Assembly (NCBI GenBank): GCA_900545245.1
Contig: UQYV01000009.1
Coordinates: forward strand, 1-64,000
Reading direction: 5' to 3'
Origin: an uncultured Bacteroidales bacterium
GTDB lineage: Bacteria > Bacteroidota > Bacteroidia > Bacteroidales > UBA932
DNA length: 64,000 bases
The notes below the pieces were generated by a model. The model was not told where the DNA came from. It saw only the letters and a list, made by a program, of their open reading frames with translations, and ran no database searches. Below, one piece after another: positions 18,092 through 27,175 of the stretch. The position numbers were made by a program, and so were the translations under genes. The stretch's first letter is position 1; every line of letters begins with the position of its first letter.

Positions 18092-20602
18092 ATGAAAGTT
18101 TTTTCAAAATTGATTGTAGCATTCCTTTCTGTGGCTGCCGTACTCTCTTGCGAGAGCACTCGTCTTGAGGAACGTCTCAATTCACTTGAAACACGCATCG
18201 GTTCGCTCGAAAAAGCCGTCGGGCAGGCGAATGAGAATGCGGAGGCTCTTCGTAAACTCAAAGACGAAAAGATTTGGATTGAGAAGTATGAAACGCGTTA
18301 TAACGACAAATCCGTTCCGGTGGGATATGTCCTGTCCCTGAGCGACGGCTCCACTGTCGAAGTTGTGTATGGCCTTGAGGCTGAGACGATTATTCCGATA
18401 ATCGCCATTGATTCCGAAAACAAATGGATTATGTCCATTGACGGGGGAAAGACCTTTACGCGCATTGAAGGGGCTTCTGATGCCACATCTGTGATTGGTA
18501 AATCTCCAAGAGTGCGTGTGGATGCTGCCGGTTACTGGCAGGTGAGCACCGATTGGGGAGATACTTGGAAACCTCTTTTGGGTGCGGACGGAAAACCTTT
18601 GTACGCACTGAGCGCTCCATCGACTTCCGGTGCCGGAGGCAGCGTGTTCAAATCCGTCAGCTTCAATTCCGAAACTCAGAAGATGACATTTGTTCTTATT
18701 GATGATCAGACATTTGATGTCAGTGTCGAACTTAATTTCAGATTTGTTGTGCGTGAATACGATCCGCGGTACGTAGTCTTTATGGGAAGCGAGAATGTGT
18801 TTACGGTGGAGGCGAAGGATGTGGCCGAAGTGATGATTCAGGCACCGGACGGTTGGGATGTGGTTTTGGATGATACGAAACTCACGATTAAGACTCCTCA
18901 GACTGGAGTCGAGGGCGGATATAAGATTGTCTTCGTCGTTGTGTCCAACAGTGGATTGTTGAAGCATTTTGAAATGGGCTTGCAATTGAAGGAGATGATT
19001 TCAGGGCTTTTGGATTTCTCCTTTGCAGGTTATGACCACGGAGAGTCAGCACCGCTTCCTGCGGATGCTTGGGGCTACAAAGTCTACAATGTGCGTGACT
19101 ATGGAGCTGTTCCTAATGATGGGATATCAGACCGGGACGCATTCCTGAAATGTCTCACGGCCGCTCTTGGAGTGGGAAGCGAGGTGAATCAGAACAATAT
19201 AATCTGTTTTAAAGACAAAGCGAAGGCAAATGCGATAGTCTATTTCCCTGAAGGAGAGTATATTCTCCACACATCTGCGGATGATGTCCCTGCGGCTGCG
19301 GCCGGTCTCAGCGCCAGCCAGACCATTCAGATTCGTTCCGGCAACTTCATCCTTCGCGGTGCCGGGAGGGACAAAACCATCCTTATTATGCAGGACCCTA
19401 ACCAGCCGTCAAATCCAAGTGTTCTCTACAGCTCTCCGGCGATGATTGAACTCAAACACAATAGCGGATTGTCGAAAATCACAGATGTAACTGCCGACGC
19501 TGCAAAAGGTTCGTTCTCAGTGGAGGTGGCTTCGACAACGGGTCTTGCTGAGGGTAATTGGGTATGTCTTAGCGTTGTCAACAACGACCCGGCTTTCGTC
19601 AAGAATGAACTTAAAGACGGAAACCCTACTGATTCTGAGTTGTCAAGGATGAGGGATATTAATGAGGTCGGCGTCCAAGTGTATGATTATCACCAAATTA
19701 AGAGTATATCCGGCAACACCGTCACATTCTATGAACCTCTGATGCACGAGGTGGAACTCAAATACACCGCCTACACAAATAAAAAAGGATATAATTGGGG
19801 AATCTATAAATATCCGCATTACGAGAATGTGGGAGTCGAGGATCTGACATTCAGGGGAAATGCAAAGGAACATTTTGTACATCACGGAAGTTGGGAGGAC
19901 GACGGAGCCTACAAACCAATCAATCTTGTGAGACTCACTAATTCTTGGATTCGTCGGGTGGGATTCGAGAGCGTAAGTGAGGGCTGCTCAATCACTTCCT
20001 GCTCGAACGTTTCGGCTTATGACATTAGCTTCAGCGGCCGCCGCGGACACGCATCCGTGCGGTCTCAGGCTTCTTCCCGGGTATTCATCGGCTCTTGCAC
20101 TGACACGGCTTCGGGAGATTTGATTGACAATCCTTCAACTCATTCCGAAATGGCCGGGCAGTATCACGCCGTGGGCGTTTCAAAACAGAGTATGGGAACT
20201 GTGCTTTGGAGAAATGTTTGGGGAAATGACAGCTGTTTCGAGTCTCACGCCACACAGCCTCGTGCAACCCTTATCGACTGTTGTAAAGGTGGTTGGATGA
20301 AGTACCGGCAGGGAGGAGACGAAAGTCAGGTTCCAAACCATCTTGCCGACCTCACCATCTGGAATTTCGAATCGACTACATCTCAGTCCGGACTTTTCGG
20401 TTTTTGGGACCACAGTAGCCGTTGGTGGAAATTCCTTCCTCCTGTGATTGTCGGATTCTACGGACAATTTGTCACTTTCGATGAGTCTCAAGTCAAGACT
20501 CTTGTGAGCAACGGCAGTCCGTTCCCAATCGAGTCGCTTTACGAACGTCAGCTCAGGGAACGCCTTGGATCTGTTCCGGCTTGGCTTGGGGAACTTAAAT
20601 AA
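18092..20602 (+). CDS. DUF4988 lipoprotein with pectate-lyase-like beta-helix (candidate GAG lyase)
   Basis: An 836-residue lipoprotein (lipobox VLSC, Cys20). Residues about 20-55 form a coiled coil (RLEERLNSLETRIGSLEKAV), followed by a DUF4988-type region to about 190 and a beta-sandwich. From about residue 330 the fold looks like a right-handed beta-helix: YNVRDYGAVPNDGISDRDAF, IVYFPEGEYIL, FILRGAGRDKTIL and NLVRLTNSWIRRVGF. That opening is typical of pectate-lyase-3/GH28-like proteins. Within a chondroitin locus it may be a lyase; a relation to PL29, described from Bacteroides thetaiotaomicron, is possible but I cannot confirm it. It is tightly coupled to the sulfatase gene. Confidence 0.75.
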   Translation: MKVFSKLIVAFLSVAAVLSCESTRLEERLNSLETRIGSLEKAVGQANENAEALRKLKDEKIWIEKYETRYNDKSVPVGYVLSLSDGSTVEVVYGLEAETIIPIIAIDSENKWIMSIDGGKTFTRIEGASDATSVIGKSPRVRVDAAGYWQVSTDWGDTWKPLLGADGKPLYALSAPSTSGAGGSVFKSVSFNSETQKMTFVLIDDQTFDVSVELNFRFVVREYDPRYVVFMGSENVFTVEAKDVAEVMIQAPDGWDVVLDDTKLTIKTPQTGVEGGYKIVFVVVSNSGLLKHFEMGLQLKEMISGLLDFSFAGYDHGESAPLPADAWGYKVYNVRDYGAVPNDGISDRDAFLKCLTAALGVGSEVNQNNIICFKDKAKANAIVYFPEGEYILHTSADDVPAAAAGLSASQTIQIRSGNFILRGAGRDKTILIMQDPNQPSNPSVLYSSPAMIELKHNSGLSKITDVTADAAKGSFSVEVASTTGLAEGNWVCLSVVNNDPAFVKNELKDGNPTDSELSRMRDINEVGVQVYDYHQIKSISGNTVTFYEPLMHEVELKYTAYTNKKGYNWGIYKYPHYENVGVEDLTFRGNAKEHFVHHGSWEDDGAYKPINLVRLTNSWIRRVGFESVSEGCSITSCSNVSAYDISFSGRRGHASVRSQASSRVFIGSCTDTASGDLIDNPSTHSEMAGQYHAVGVSKQSMGTVLWRNVWGNDSCFESHATQPRATLIDCCKGGWMKYRQGGDESQVPNHLADLTIWNFESTTSQSGLFGFWDHSSRWWKFLPPVIVGFYGQFVTFDESQVKTLVSNGSPFPIESLYERQLRERLGSVPAWLGELK

Positions 20603-20660
20603 GCTTTGTTGGAGATTTTTGTAAAACATTATAATTGATAATAAATAAAATATAAATACT

Positions 20661-22619
20661 ATGAAAAAGATTTTCTCATATATTCTGCCTATGTTTGCGG
20701 CTCTCTCGTTTGCCTCTTGCTCGGATTTGTCAAGCTTGGAGAACAGGGTGGATTCACTTGAAAGCAGGGTGGAAGCACTCGAAAAGGGAGTGAACAAAAT
20801 CAATGAAAGAGTTGAAGCCGTTCAGAAACTCGTCGAGGGCGGAACTGTCAGCAATGTTGTCGAAAAAGACGGCGTTTACACAATAACATTCGCAGACGGT
20901 AAGACAATAACGCTCAATCAGGGTAGTGTCGGTGTGGCAAATCCTCCTGTTATGACCGTGGACGGGGAAGGCTATTGGATGGTTGACTATGGTAAGGGAC
21001 CGGAGTATGTTCTTTCCGGGAATCAAAAAATCAAGGCTATCGGAACTGATGGCGTGACTCCTATCTTCGGAGTGGATGCAGAGTCTTATTGGACAGTGAG
21101 TTACAATGGAGGTCAGAGTTATGAGCAGGTTAAGGACGTTAACGGTAATCCTGTGAAGGCTGTTCCTGACGGAGGTGCTGTCGAGGACAAATGGTTCAAT
21201 TCTGTCTCTAACACCGGTACTTATCTCAACGTGGAACTTAAGGACGGAAGGGTCTGCAAGCTTCCAATCGACATTGGTTTCAGCTGTGTCATTGATGAAA
21301 CTGCTAAATTGGTCTATTTCGCTCCGGGCGAGACGAAGACTTTCAATCTGAAGATGAAAAGTGTCGCTTCATTGATGGTGACTGCACCTCAGGGATGGAC
21401 GGCATCTGTTCAGAGCGCTGTGCTCAGCGTGACAGCTCCTCTTCCGACAAAGGCGATTTCTGCAGACAGCAAGACTGATGTTTGTATTCTTGCCTTTTCT
21501 TCGAACAATCTTTCTTCAATCAGCAAGCTTCGTGTTGCCCTGGGTACTATGCCTCCTGTGAGCTACCCTGGACTTTATGGAAAATATTACGCTGGTGAGG
21601 ATGTGACTGTCGGCGACATAGTTGTCAATAAAACAAAGTATCCTACAGTCAATTACATCACTTCCTCAAGTGAGGACAAAACCCTCAAGACCGGTGTGAA
21701 CTTCGTTGAGGCTGACGCAATGGCTGAATTTCCTGCGGCAGGAGTGAAGCTCCCGATTATAGTTGTGGGTAATGTTGAGGGCACAAGAGCTGAACTCAAG
21801 ACTACGGGTCAGATTAAACTTCTCAGCACAGAGACAATTGCGGATAATGTTGTGATTTTCAAGGGAATCAAGCTTAGTACCGCAGGCATTAGTGAGGGTT
21901 ATCTTCTTTCTAACACTATGGATAATGCCATAAGCAATTTCGGATTTTATGATTGTAGGCTTGACGTTGTTGGGGACAAAAACCTTAGTTATATGCCGGT
22001 TAACCGTCCTGTCAAGGCTTTTGTAATGAGAGATTGCGATGTGAAGGCTAACTCCACTAAAACGCCTTGCTACATTCTTCAAATGGGCAATTTTGAATAC
22101 GAAATGTCAAAACTCAGTTTCGTCAACAATATTTTCTGGTCGGATATGGAAACTGTGACTGCTGAAAAGGCATTTGCCCTCTATTCGGGAAGAAAAGTGA
22201 CGGCAACCGAGTTGACAGTCACTAACAACACCATTGTAAATCTCTATCCACAAAAGTCTTATGCTTTTTGTCAGGTGGCTGATATGAAGGGAGGTAAAAT
22301 CTCAAACAATTTGTTCTATTTCGACGATTACACTGTTGCTGCGGGGGATAGTTACACAGGAATCGTGAAAGAGGAAATAAAGGCTAATGTTGATGAGTCT
22401 CAGTATGACTCGTTCAAAATGAATTATGCAATCTATGCTGTTCCTGCTGTTCCTGCCAAGAAAATGAAAGTCGGTCAGAACACAAACAAGGGACAGATTT
22501 ACAATAAGAACAAGGCAGATGCCGCAGAAATGTTTGACTTTACAGAGGGTTCTGCCAACTTCGACATCGCAGCCGGTGTATTCAAACCGAAAAAACCGGA
22601 ATTTGGAGCGAAGAGATAG
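20661..22619 (+). CDS. DUF4988 / DUF4957-like surface lipoprotein
   Basis: A 652-residue lipoprotein (lipobox FASC, Cys20). Like its upstream neighbour it begins with a heptad coiled coil (LENRVDSLESRVEALEKGV) and a DUF4988 repeat region (GYWMVDYGKGPEYVL, SYWTVSYNGGQSYEQV). The C-terminal half (about 300-640) resembles DUF4957/DUF5123 parallel-beta repeats, with FYDCRLDVVGD, FVMRDCDVKAN and VTNNTIVNLYP strands. No catalytic motif is recognisable, so a surface glycan-binding role fits best. It is the last gene of the plus-strand arm, 58 bases after the candidate lyase. The shared N-terminus suggests both proteins project from the surface on similar stalks. Confidence 0.72.
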   Translation: MKKIFSYILPMFAALSFASCSDLSSLENRVDSLESRVEALEKGVNKINERVEAVQKLVEGGTVSNVVEKDGVYTITFADGKTITLNQGSVGVANPPVMTVDGEGYWMVDYGKGPEYVLSGNQKIKAIGTDGVTPIFGVDAESYWTVSYNGGQSYEQVKDVNGNPVKAVPDGGAVEDKWFNSVSNTGTYLNVELKDGRVCKLPIDIGFSCVIDETAKLVYFAPGETKTFNLKMKSVASLMVTAPQGWTASVQSAVLSVTAPLPTKAISADSKTDVCILAFSSNNLSSISKLRVALGTMPPVSYPGLYGKYYAGEDVTVGDIVVNKTKYPTVNYITSSSEDKTLKTGVNFVEADAMAEFPAAGVKLPIIVVGNVEGTRAELKTTGQIKLLSTETIADNVVIFKGIKLSTAGISEGYLLSNTMDNAISNFGFYDCRLDVVGDKNLSYMPVNRPVKAFVMRDCDVKANSTKTPCYILQMGNFEYEMSKLSFVNNIFWSDMETVTAEKAFALYSGRKVTATELTVTNNTIVNLYPQKSYAFCQVADMKGGKISNNLFYFDDYTVAAGDSYTGIVKEEIKANVDESQYDSFKMNYAIYAVPAVPAKKMKVGQNTNKGQIYNKNKADAAEMFDFTEGSANFDIAAGVFKPKKPEFGAKR

Positions 22620-22660
22620 AACTCTTCGTTTCAGATAATTATGCATTTTTAAAAATTTGC

Positions 22661-22668
22661 TATATTTG
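22661..22668 (+). promoter_or_regulatory. -7 box for the fimbrial operon
   Basis: TATATTTG matches TAnnTTTG and lies in the gap between the PUL and the fimbrial genes. No convincing -33 element is visible. It predicts a start site near 22675, at the foot of the hairpin 22673-22741. Confidence 0.4.
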
Positions 22669-22672
22669 GCGT

Positions 22673-22741
22673 CCCGATCACGGGAAACTTCGTATTACTT
22701 GCCTATCTTTCGGGCCTGAGTGTGAAGTTTTCCGTGATGGG
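22673..22741 (+). other. Long leader hairpin before the fimbrial operon
   Basis: CCCGATCACGGGAAACTT (22673-22690) pairs with 22725-22741 over 17 bp with one bulged G and one G-T pair, around a 34-base loop. It would form the first structure of the fimbrial mRNA. No U-tract follows, so it is less like a terminator for the PUL than a regulatory leader or stabilising stem. Confidence 0.6.
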
Positions 22742-22767
22742 ATTAAACTTTGACTATTTCTGCGTAA

Positions 22768-23664
22768 TTGAGAAAGGCAGAGCAATATTTATTGACCTTG
22801 ACGGTCCTGTTGATTACAGCGCGTGTTTCCCTTTCGGCCCAGACATCTGGGGAGAGGGGGGATTTCGCGTTTTCCCGGACTGAAACAACAGTCCCGGCAG
22901 ATGACAAGATTGAGGGATTGGACCGTTGGGCATTCAGAATCAATGCTTTGGAACTTCTCTGCACCGTGCCCAACATAAATGTTGAATTCGATTTGTCCTC
23001 ATCTCCATTCAACCGTTGGTCTTTGGGGCTCACTGCAAAATACAATTGGAATACAACTCACAGCGTACCACCGCCATTGGTGTTCAATATGTTCGAGATT
23101 CGTCCTGAATTTCGCCGGTGGTACAGACTTTCTCCTAAGGAGGGAAGAAGCAGTGCGGCAAATGAGAGGGTGTTCTTTGTCGGGGGATATATTCACGGAG
23201 GTACATATTCCATCAAACCCGGGACCTACGGCATTCAGGGACCTCTTTTGGGTGCCGGTGCACTTTGGGGCTACGAATTTCCACTTTACACATACAGACA
23301 TTTTGCGATTGACTTTGAGCTGGGCTTTGCCGCCGGACTGGGGGTGACATCCTACACCGCTTATTCGTTGAATCGCAGCGGGTCGGATTATATCAGAGTG
23401 CCGGAGCGTTCCAAGGGGCTGCATTTGTGTCCGTTCCCGATTGTGTCAGAACTTCGGGCTTGTTTTGTCTTCAGGTCATTGTCTGTCAGGGAAAAATATA
23501 AGAAAGTCGATGCCAAGAAGTTGATACTCAGGCAGGAAAGAGATGAGGCGAAGAGACTTGAAGCAGAAAGGAGGAAAGAAATCAAGGCAGAGAAAAAGGC
23601 GCTCAGACAGCAGCAGAGGGCTTTGAAAAATGCCGGGGTAGAACAAAAAGGGAAACGGAAATGA
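22768..23664 (+). CDS. DUF3575-like outer-membrane protein, fimbrial locus
   Basis: A 298-residue protein starting with TTG; no ATG fits the signal peptide (LLTLTVLLITARVSLSAQ). Residues about 50-230 look like a small beta-barrel: NINVEFDLSSSPFNRWSLGL, FRRWYRL, FFVGGYIHGGTY and LGAGALWGYEF are DUF3575-type strands. The last 60 residues are a highly charged Lys/Glu/Arg helix (about 240-298), unusual for the family and possibly periplasmic. DUF3575 proteins usually accompany Mfa/Fim-type fimbriae. It overlaps the next gene by 4 bases (ATGA), so the two are translationally coupled. Confidence 0.7.
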   Translation: MRKAEQYLLTLTVLLITARVSLSAQTSGERGDFAFSRTETTVPADDKIEGLDRWAFRINALELLCTVPNINVEFDLSSSPFNRWSLGLTAKYNWNTTHSVPPPLVFNMFEIRPEFRRWYRLSPKEGRSSAANERVFFVGGYIHGGTYSIKPGTYGIQGPLLGAGALWGYEFPLYTYRHFAIDFELGFAAGLGVTSYTAYSLNRSGSDYIRVPERSKGLHLCPFPIVSELRACFVFRSLSVREKYKKVDAKKLILRQERDEAKRLEAERRKEIKAEKKALRQQQRALKNAGVEQKGKRK

Positions 23665-24701
23665 AAAAGTTCTTGTTCATATTCTTTCTCTTAATGGCTT
23701 GCTCCTGTGTTCAATTGGAGCTGAGCCCGGAAGACGATACATCCGACCGCACAAAGATTTCCTTCCGGGTGAATTGGGGCGAGTTGGAAGAGGCGAGTCG
23801 TCCTGACTCGACTTTCATCGCTCTCAACAACATTTCTGAAGAGATTCACTATCTTTTCGAAACGGACAGCGAAGGGAATTACTTGCCGGATAACCATCAC
23901 GACAGTTCCGCCTTCTACGGAAGCTATGTGATGCTTGCATACTACTGTGACAAAGATAATTATATCCTTTCAGGGACTAAGAATTTCCTGTCCGACAACG
24001 CTGTTTCCGTGAGGGATTTCAAGGCAAGGGTGAAAGACCTTCCCGAAGGTGAATTGGAGGAATTCAAGGCCGGGTCGAAATTGGATTTTAACTCCGCCTA
24101 CCGTTTCATTCGCACCCCGGGACCTGTTTGGGCAGCTTTTGCGAAGAATGTAGTTTCTGACACGAGGGAGAATCTTTTCCACTTTACGATGACCCCTCTG
24201 CAGCAGACGATAACATTCTCCGTCAAATTGACGCCTGCGGACGGGGTGAGTATCCACTCTGTGCTGGCGGAACTTTCCGGAGTGCCGGCCTCATTCTCTC
24301 TTCTTACGGGTGAAGTCAACGAGGAGGACCTTGCAAGAGTCTTTTTCAAGATGAATCCTTCAGATGGTGGCTTTGAGGGCACAGTTGCAGTTCCGGCGGT
24401 GCTGCCTTCCGAAAACAACCGTCTCCGCACCGGACCTGGAATACTTCGCCTGAGCATTACGGCGGAAAAAGACGGGGTGAGCCGAATACTCTACCCGGCG
24501 GTCAATATTGGCGACAAGATTGTCGAACTCTCTCTGCTTGAGACTATTCCGGGCACTGACAGGAGGCGTATTGCAAGGAGGCAAGTCAGAATCGAACTTG
24601 ACGAAAAACTGGAAATCAACTCTGACAGTTTCAGCGGCAGCGGCGGAGACGACGGAGTGACGGATTGGTTTGACAGCGGCGTCATAGATGTCGAGGTTTA
24701 A
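23661..24701 (+). CDS. FimB/Mfa2-like or DUF5119-like fimbrial lipoprotein
   Basis: A 346-residue lipoprotein (lipobox ACSC near residue 16). Two beta-rich domains follow. The N-terminal half has the ISFRVNWGELEEA... and GSYVMLAYYCDKDNYIL pattern seen in DUF5119/FimB-like proteins, and the C-terminal half resembles a fimbrillin domain. In Mfa2 and FimB, such lipoproteins anchor the fimbria to the outer membrane and limit its length. Its place directly before the fimbrillin genes and its 4-base overlap with the DUF3575 gene fit that role. Family assignment is by pattern only. Confidence 0.68.
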   Translation: MKKFLFIFFLLMACSCVQLELSPEDDTSDRTKISFRVNWGELEEASRPDSTFIALNNISEEIHYLFETDSEGNYLPDNHHDSSAFYGSYVMLAYYCDKDNYILSGTKNFLSDNAVSVRDFKARVKDLPEGELEEFKAGSKLDFNSAYRFIRTPGPVWAAFAKNVVSDTRENLFHFTMTPLQQTITFSVKLTPADGVSIHSVLAELSGVPASFSLLTGEVNEEDLARVFFKMNPSDGGFEGTVAVPAVLPSENNRLRTGPGILRLSITAEKDGVSRILYPAVNIGDKIVELSLLETIPGTDRRRIARRQVRIELDEKLEINSDSFSGSGGDDGVTDWFDSGVIDVEV

Positions 24702-24710
24702 ATTTTATGA

Positions 24711-24760
24711 TTTAGATTAAGAGATTAAGATTAAGAGGTTAAGAAGTTTAGATTTAGAGG
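24711..24760 (+). repeat. C-free GATTAAGA-type repeat tract
   Basis: A purine/T-only stretch made of imperfect copies of GATTAAGA and TTAGATT between the anchor gene and the first fimbrillin gene. No C occurs from 24702 to beyond the GTG start at 24775. It would be an unstructured leader and could change length by slippage. Confidence 0.55.
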
Positions 24761-24774
24761 GTTTAATTTTGTAA

Positions 24775-25962
24775 GTGAATAAACTGAAGTTCATATCGCT
24801 TTTCGTTCTGATTTTCGCATCCTGCAATAAATCCTGGCAGGGTGTGACTGATGGGGACTACGACGATTTCAACGGCGGTTCACCGGTTCCGGTGCTCGTC
24901 GGAGTCGGGGATTCGGGTTTGTCCTACACCAGGGGAAGCGGTGCGATTGATTCGGAAGACGGTAAGAAATGGAAGGACGTAAATGTCTATGTTTATGCAT
25001 TCAACAAGAACGGGGCTTCCTTTACATCCACTGCGTCATCTTCCGGAACAGGCTGTCTTATAGACGCTTCCCTCGACAATCCTAGTTCAAGGTCCGGCCG
25101 CAAGGCGTTTTTCGACGGCACAAACGGCTATCTCAGCTGGGCGGATTCCGAGCGGCAGGCCTACTATCCCACAGGCAGGGAGATATATGATTTCTATGCC
25201 TATTACATTGACAATCTGGACATTTCTCAGTCCCAGGTGAAACGCTACAACGACAAGATCACCATCCCCGTAACCATTGACGGCAGCACGGACCTGATGA
25301 GCGGCAAGGCTCCGTTTCGGGAGAGTGTTTTCAACGGCAACTTATATTCCGACTCCGAAAAGGAACTGATTCGCAAATATTCTTTCAGCTCCTACACGGC
25401 CCGAAGGAGCATAAACCCGCAACTCGAATTCAAACACCACCTTACAAGACTCAGATTCGAGCTCTATCCGGCTTCTGACGGAGCAAACTCTGTGATGGTT
25501 AACTCAATAAGCGTGAAATCCAAGACACGGGGTGTCTTTACTGTAGTGAGCAGAAATGATTCGGAACGCGGTGTGGATTTTTCACAGGACGCGAACTACA
25601 GACCTCTGTTCCTTGCGGAAGCTGACGGAAGCGCATTGATTCAGGACAAATATCACACGGACTATAACGGCGATTTTTCCCAAGCCCTCTATGAGCGTCC
25701 CTCTGTTCAGGTCGGAGGTTCGCTACTGGTGGCTCCGGACACCGAGTATGAAGTGAGTCTGGGAATGAAAGAGATTAGGGGACAGTCCTATCAGACGAGT
25801 TCCACATTCACCATTCGTTCCTCTGCCGGTTTTGTCGAGGGAAGGCAATATGTCGTGCGTCTGGCGATTTACGGAATGATGGAAGTGCGCCCAAGTGTTG
25901 AAGTGGAGCCGTGGGGAACGGGAGGAAGCATCATTTTGGACGAAGAAGACAAATACAAATAA
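24775..25962 (+). CDS. Fimbrillin-family lipoprotein 1 (GTG start)
   Basis: A 395-residue protein beginning at GTG, with lipobox FASC near residue 17. The family pattern is clear: VPVLVGVGDSG and TRGSGAID near the N-terminus, VNVYVYAFNKNG, an ARRSINPQLEFKHHLTRLRFEL block, and a C-terminal RLAIYGMMEVRPSVEVEPW strand. These are FimA/Mfa-type subunits, exported as lipoproteins and polymerised by donor-strand exchange. As the first of three fimbrillins after the anchor gene it may be a tip or accessory subunit. The gap to the next fimbrillin is 27 bases. Confidence 0.85.
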   Translation: MNKLKFISLFVLIFASCNKSWQGVTDGDYDDFNGGSPVPVLVGVGDSGLSYTRGSGAIDSEDGKKWKDVNVYVYAFNKNGASFTSTASSSGTGCLIDASLDNPSSRSGRKAFFDGTNGYLSWADSERQAYYPTGREIYDFYAYYIDNLDISQSQVKRYNDKITIPVTIDGSTDLMSGKAPFRESVFNGNLYSDSEKELIRKYSFSSYTARRSINPQLEFKHHLTRLRFELYPASDGANSVMVNSISVKSKTRGVFTVVSRNDSERGVDFSQDANYRPLFLAEADGSALIQDKYHTDYNGDFSQALYERPSVQVGGSLLVAPDTEYEVSLGMKEIRGQSYQTSSTFTIRSSAGFVEGRQYVVRLAIYGMMEVRPSVEVEPWGTGGSIILDEEDKYK

Positions 25963-25989
25963 ACAATATATTAACAAACTCTAACACAA

Positions 25990-27123
25990 ATGGTTATGAA
26001 AAAGTATCATTTTCTCGCAGCTCTTGCCTTCGTAGCGTTGGCATCCTGCACAAACAAGGTTCAGACAGATTCTCCGGAATTTCAGGACCCTCTCGAAGAC
26101 GGAACTCCAGTTCCCGTACTCTTCTCAGCAGCTTCTCCGAAGGCATCGGTTGAGGTAAAATCTGTTGGTGCTGTGGACAAACAGTGGAGTGCTCAGGAAC
26201 TTAAAATCTATGGTTATGACAAGACTGTCACAGATTTTACTCAGGAAGCTTTCATTGAAAATGTTTCCGCAACTGCTCCTGCAGACGGCAACAAAGGCGG
26301 CATCCAGGTGCTCAACGCTGCTTCACAGAATGAGCCGTTCTACTATGTTACCGGAAAATACTACGATTTCTACGGCTACCACATTGATGACGCTGCTACA
26401 GCTGCGCCTGTGAAATCCGAGACTTCAGTTGTCGTTCCTTTCACCATTGACGGTTCACAGGACCTTATGATTGCGAAGGCTGACCAACAGGCCGACATTG
26501 AGGCTGCCGGCAAGACCGACGAAGTGAGCGCAGAAAGGGCTTACAGTGCATTCGCAGCTCGTCGCGGTGTTCAGCCGAACCTTCTTTTCAAGCACCAGCT
26601 CGCAAGATTCACTTTCGAGATTGTTGCCGGTTCAGAGGCTGGTAGCAATATCTATGTTACAGAGGTTAAGCTCGTTTCAAAATTCAAAGGAAATCTTGCT
26701 GTCGTGGGACAAAATAGAGGTCTTGTTGACGTAGACGCTGAAACTGCCGAGCTTTCTCTTAAGGAAAAGGGAGCCCAAGGCATGCAGGCTCTTACCGAGG
26801 TGAAGCCTGAGGCATACGTTACAGGCGGTCCGGCTACCGCCAAGACCATAGGTGAAAGCCTTATGGTCATCCCGGGCGAGGCAAGCTACAAACTCTATGT
26901 CGGAACCCGTCAGGACGGTGTGAACACGCAGATCGCTCCTCAGGAGTGGACTCTTGACATCAACAAGATTGAAGGTGCTCCTCAGGGTGCCACTTCATTT
27001 GACGCCGGATATTCCTACAAGGTGAAGATTGTAATCTATGGTCTTGAGGAAGTGAAGATTACAGCAGAACTTGAGGATTGGAAAGAAGGCGGCTCAACTG
27101 TTCTCGACCCGGATTTGATGTAA
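25990..27123 (+). CDS. Fimbrillin-family lipoprotein 2 (probable major subunit)
   Basis: A 377-residue fimbrillin; translation could also begin at the ATG at 25996. Lipobox LASC follows a short signal. VPVLFSAASPKA, LKIYGYDKTVTDF, ARRGVQPNLLFKHQLARFTFEI and the closing KIVIYGLEEVKITAELEDW match fimbrillin 1 and 3 in order. The protein is rich in Ala, Gly, Glu and Lys, as usual for a bulk structural subunit. A hairpin just after the stop codon could hold back transcription into the third fimbrillin, which supports its being the most abundant. The major-subunit role is inferred. Confidence 0.85.
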   Translation: MVMKKYHFLAALAFVALASCTNKVQTDSPEFQDPLEDGTPVPVLFSAASPKASVEVKSVGAVDKQWSAQELKIYGYDKTVTDFTQEAFIENVSATAPADGNKGGIQVLNAASQNEPFYYVTGKYYDFYGYHIDDAATAAPVKSETSVVVPFTIDGSQDLMIAKADQQADIEAAGKTDEVSAERAYSAFAARRGVQPNLLFKHQLARFTFEIVAGSEAGSNIYVTEVKLVSKFKGNLAVVGQNRGLVDVDAETAELSLKEKGAQGMQALTEVKPEAYVTGGPATAKTIGESLMVIPGEASYKLYVGTRQDGVNTQIAPQEWTLDINKIEGAPQGATSFDAGYSYKVKIVIYGLEEVKITAELEDWKEGGSTVLDPDLM

Positions 27124-27132
27124 TTTATGACC

Positions 27133-27156
27133 TCCCGGAGGCACTGTCTTCCGGGA
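27133..27156 (+). terminator. Intercistronic hairpin after fimbrillin 2
   Basis: TCCCGGA and TCCGGGA form a perfect 7-bp stem with a 10-base loop, 10 bases after the stop codon. No U-run follows, so it is more likely a partial attenuator or an mRNA-stabilising stem than a full terminator. Confidence 0.5.
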
Positions 27157-27175
27157 AGTCTGAATTGTGAAAAAT

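Noticed and set aside
22673..22741. Invertible phase-variation promoter
   Set aside because: Only 34 bases lie between the arms, the arms are imperfect, and the -7 box is outside them. No invertase gene is near.
24711..24760. Small coding frame in the GATTAAGA tract
   Set aside because: The tract has frequent stop codons (TAG, TAA, TGA) and no start with a sensible frame.
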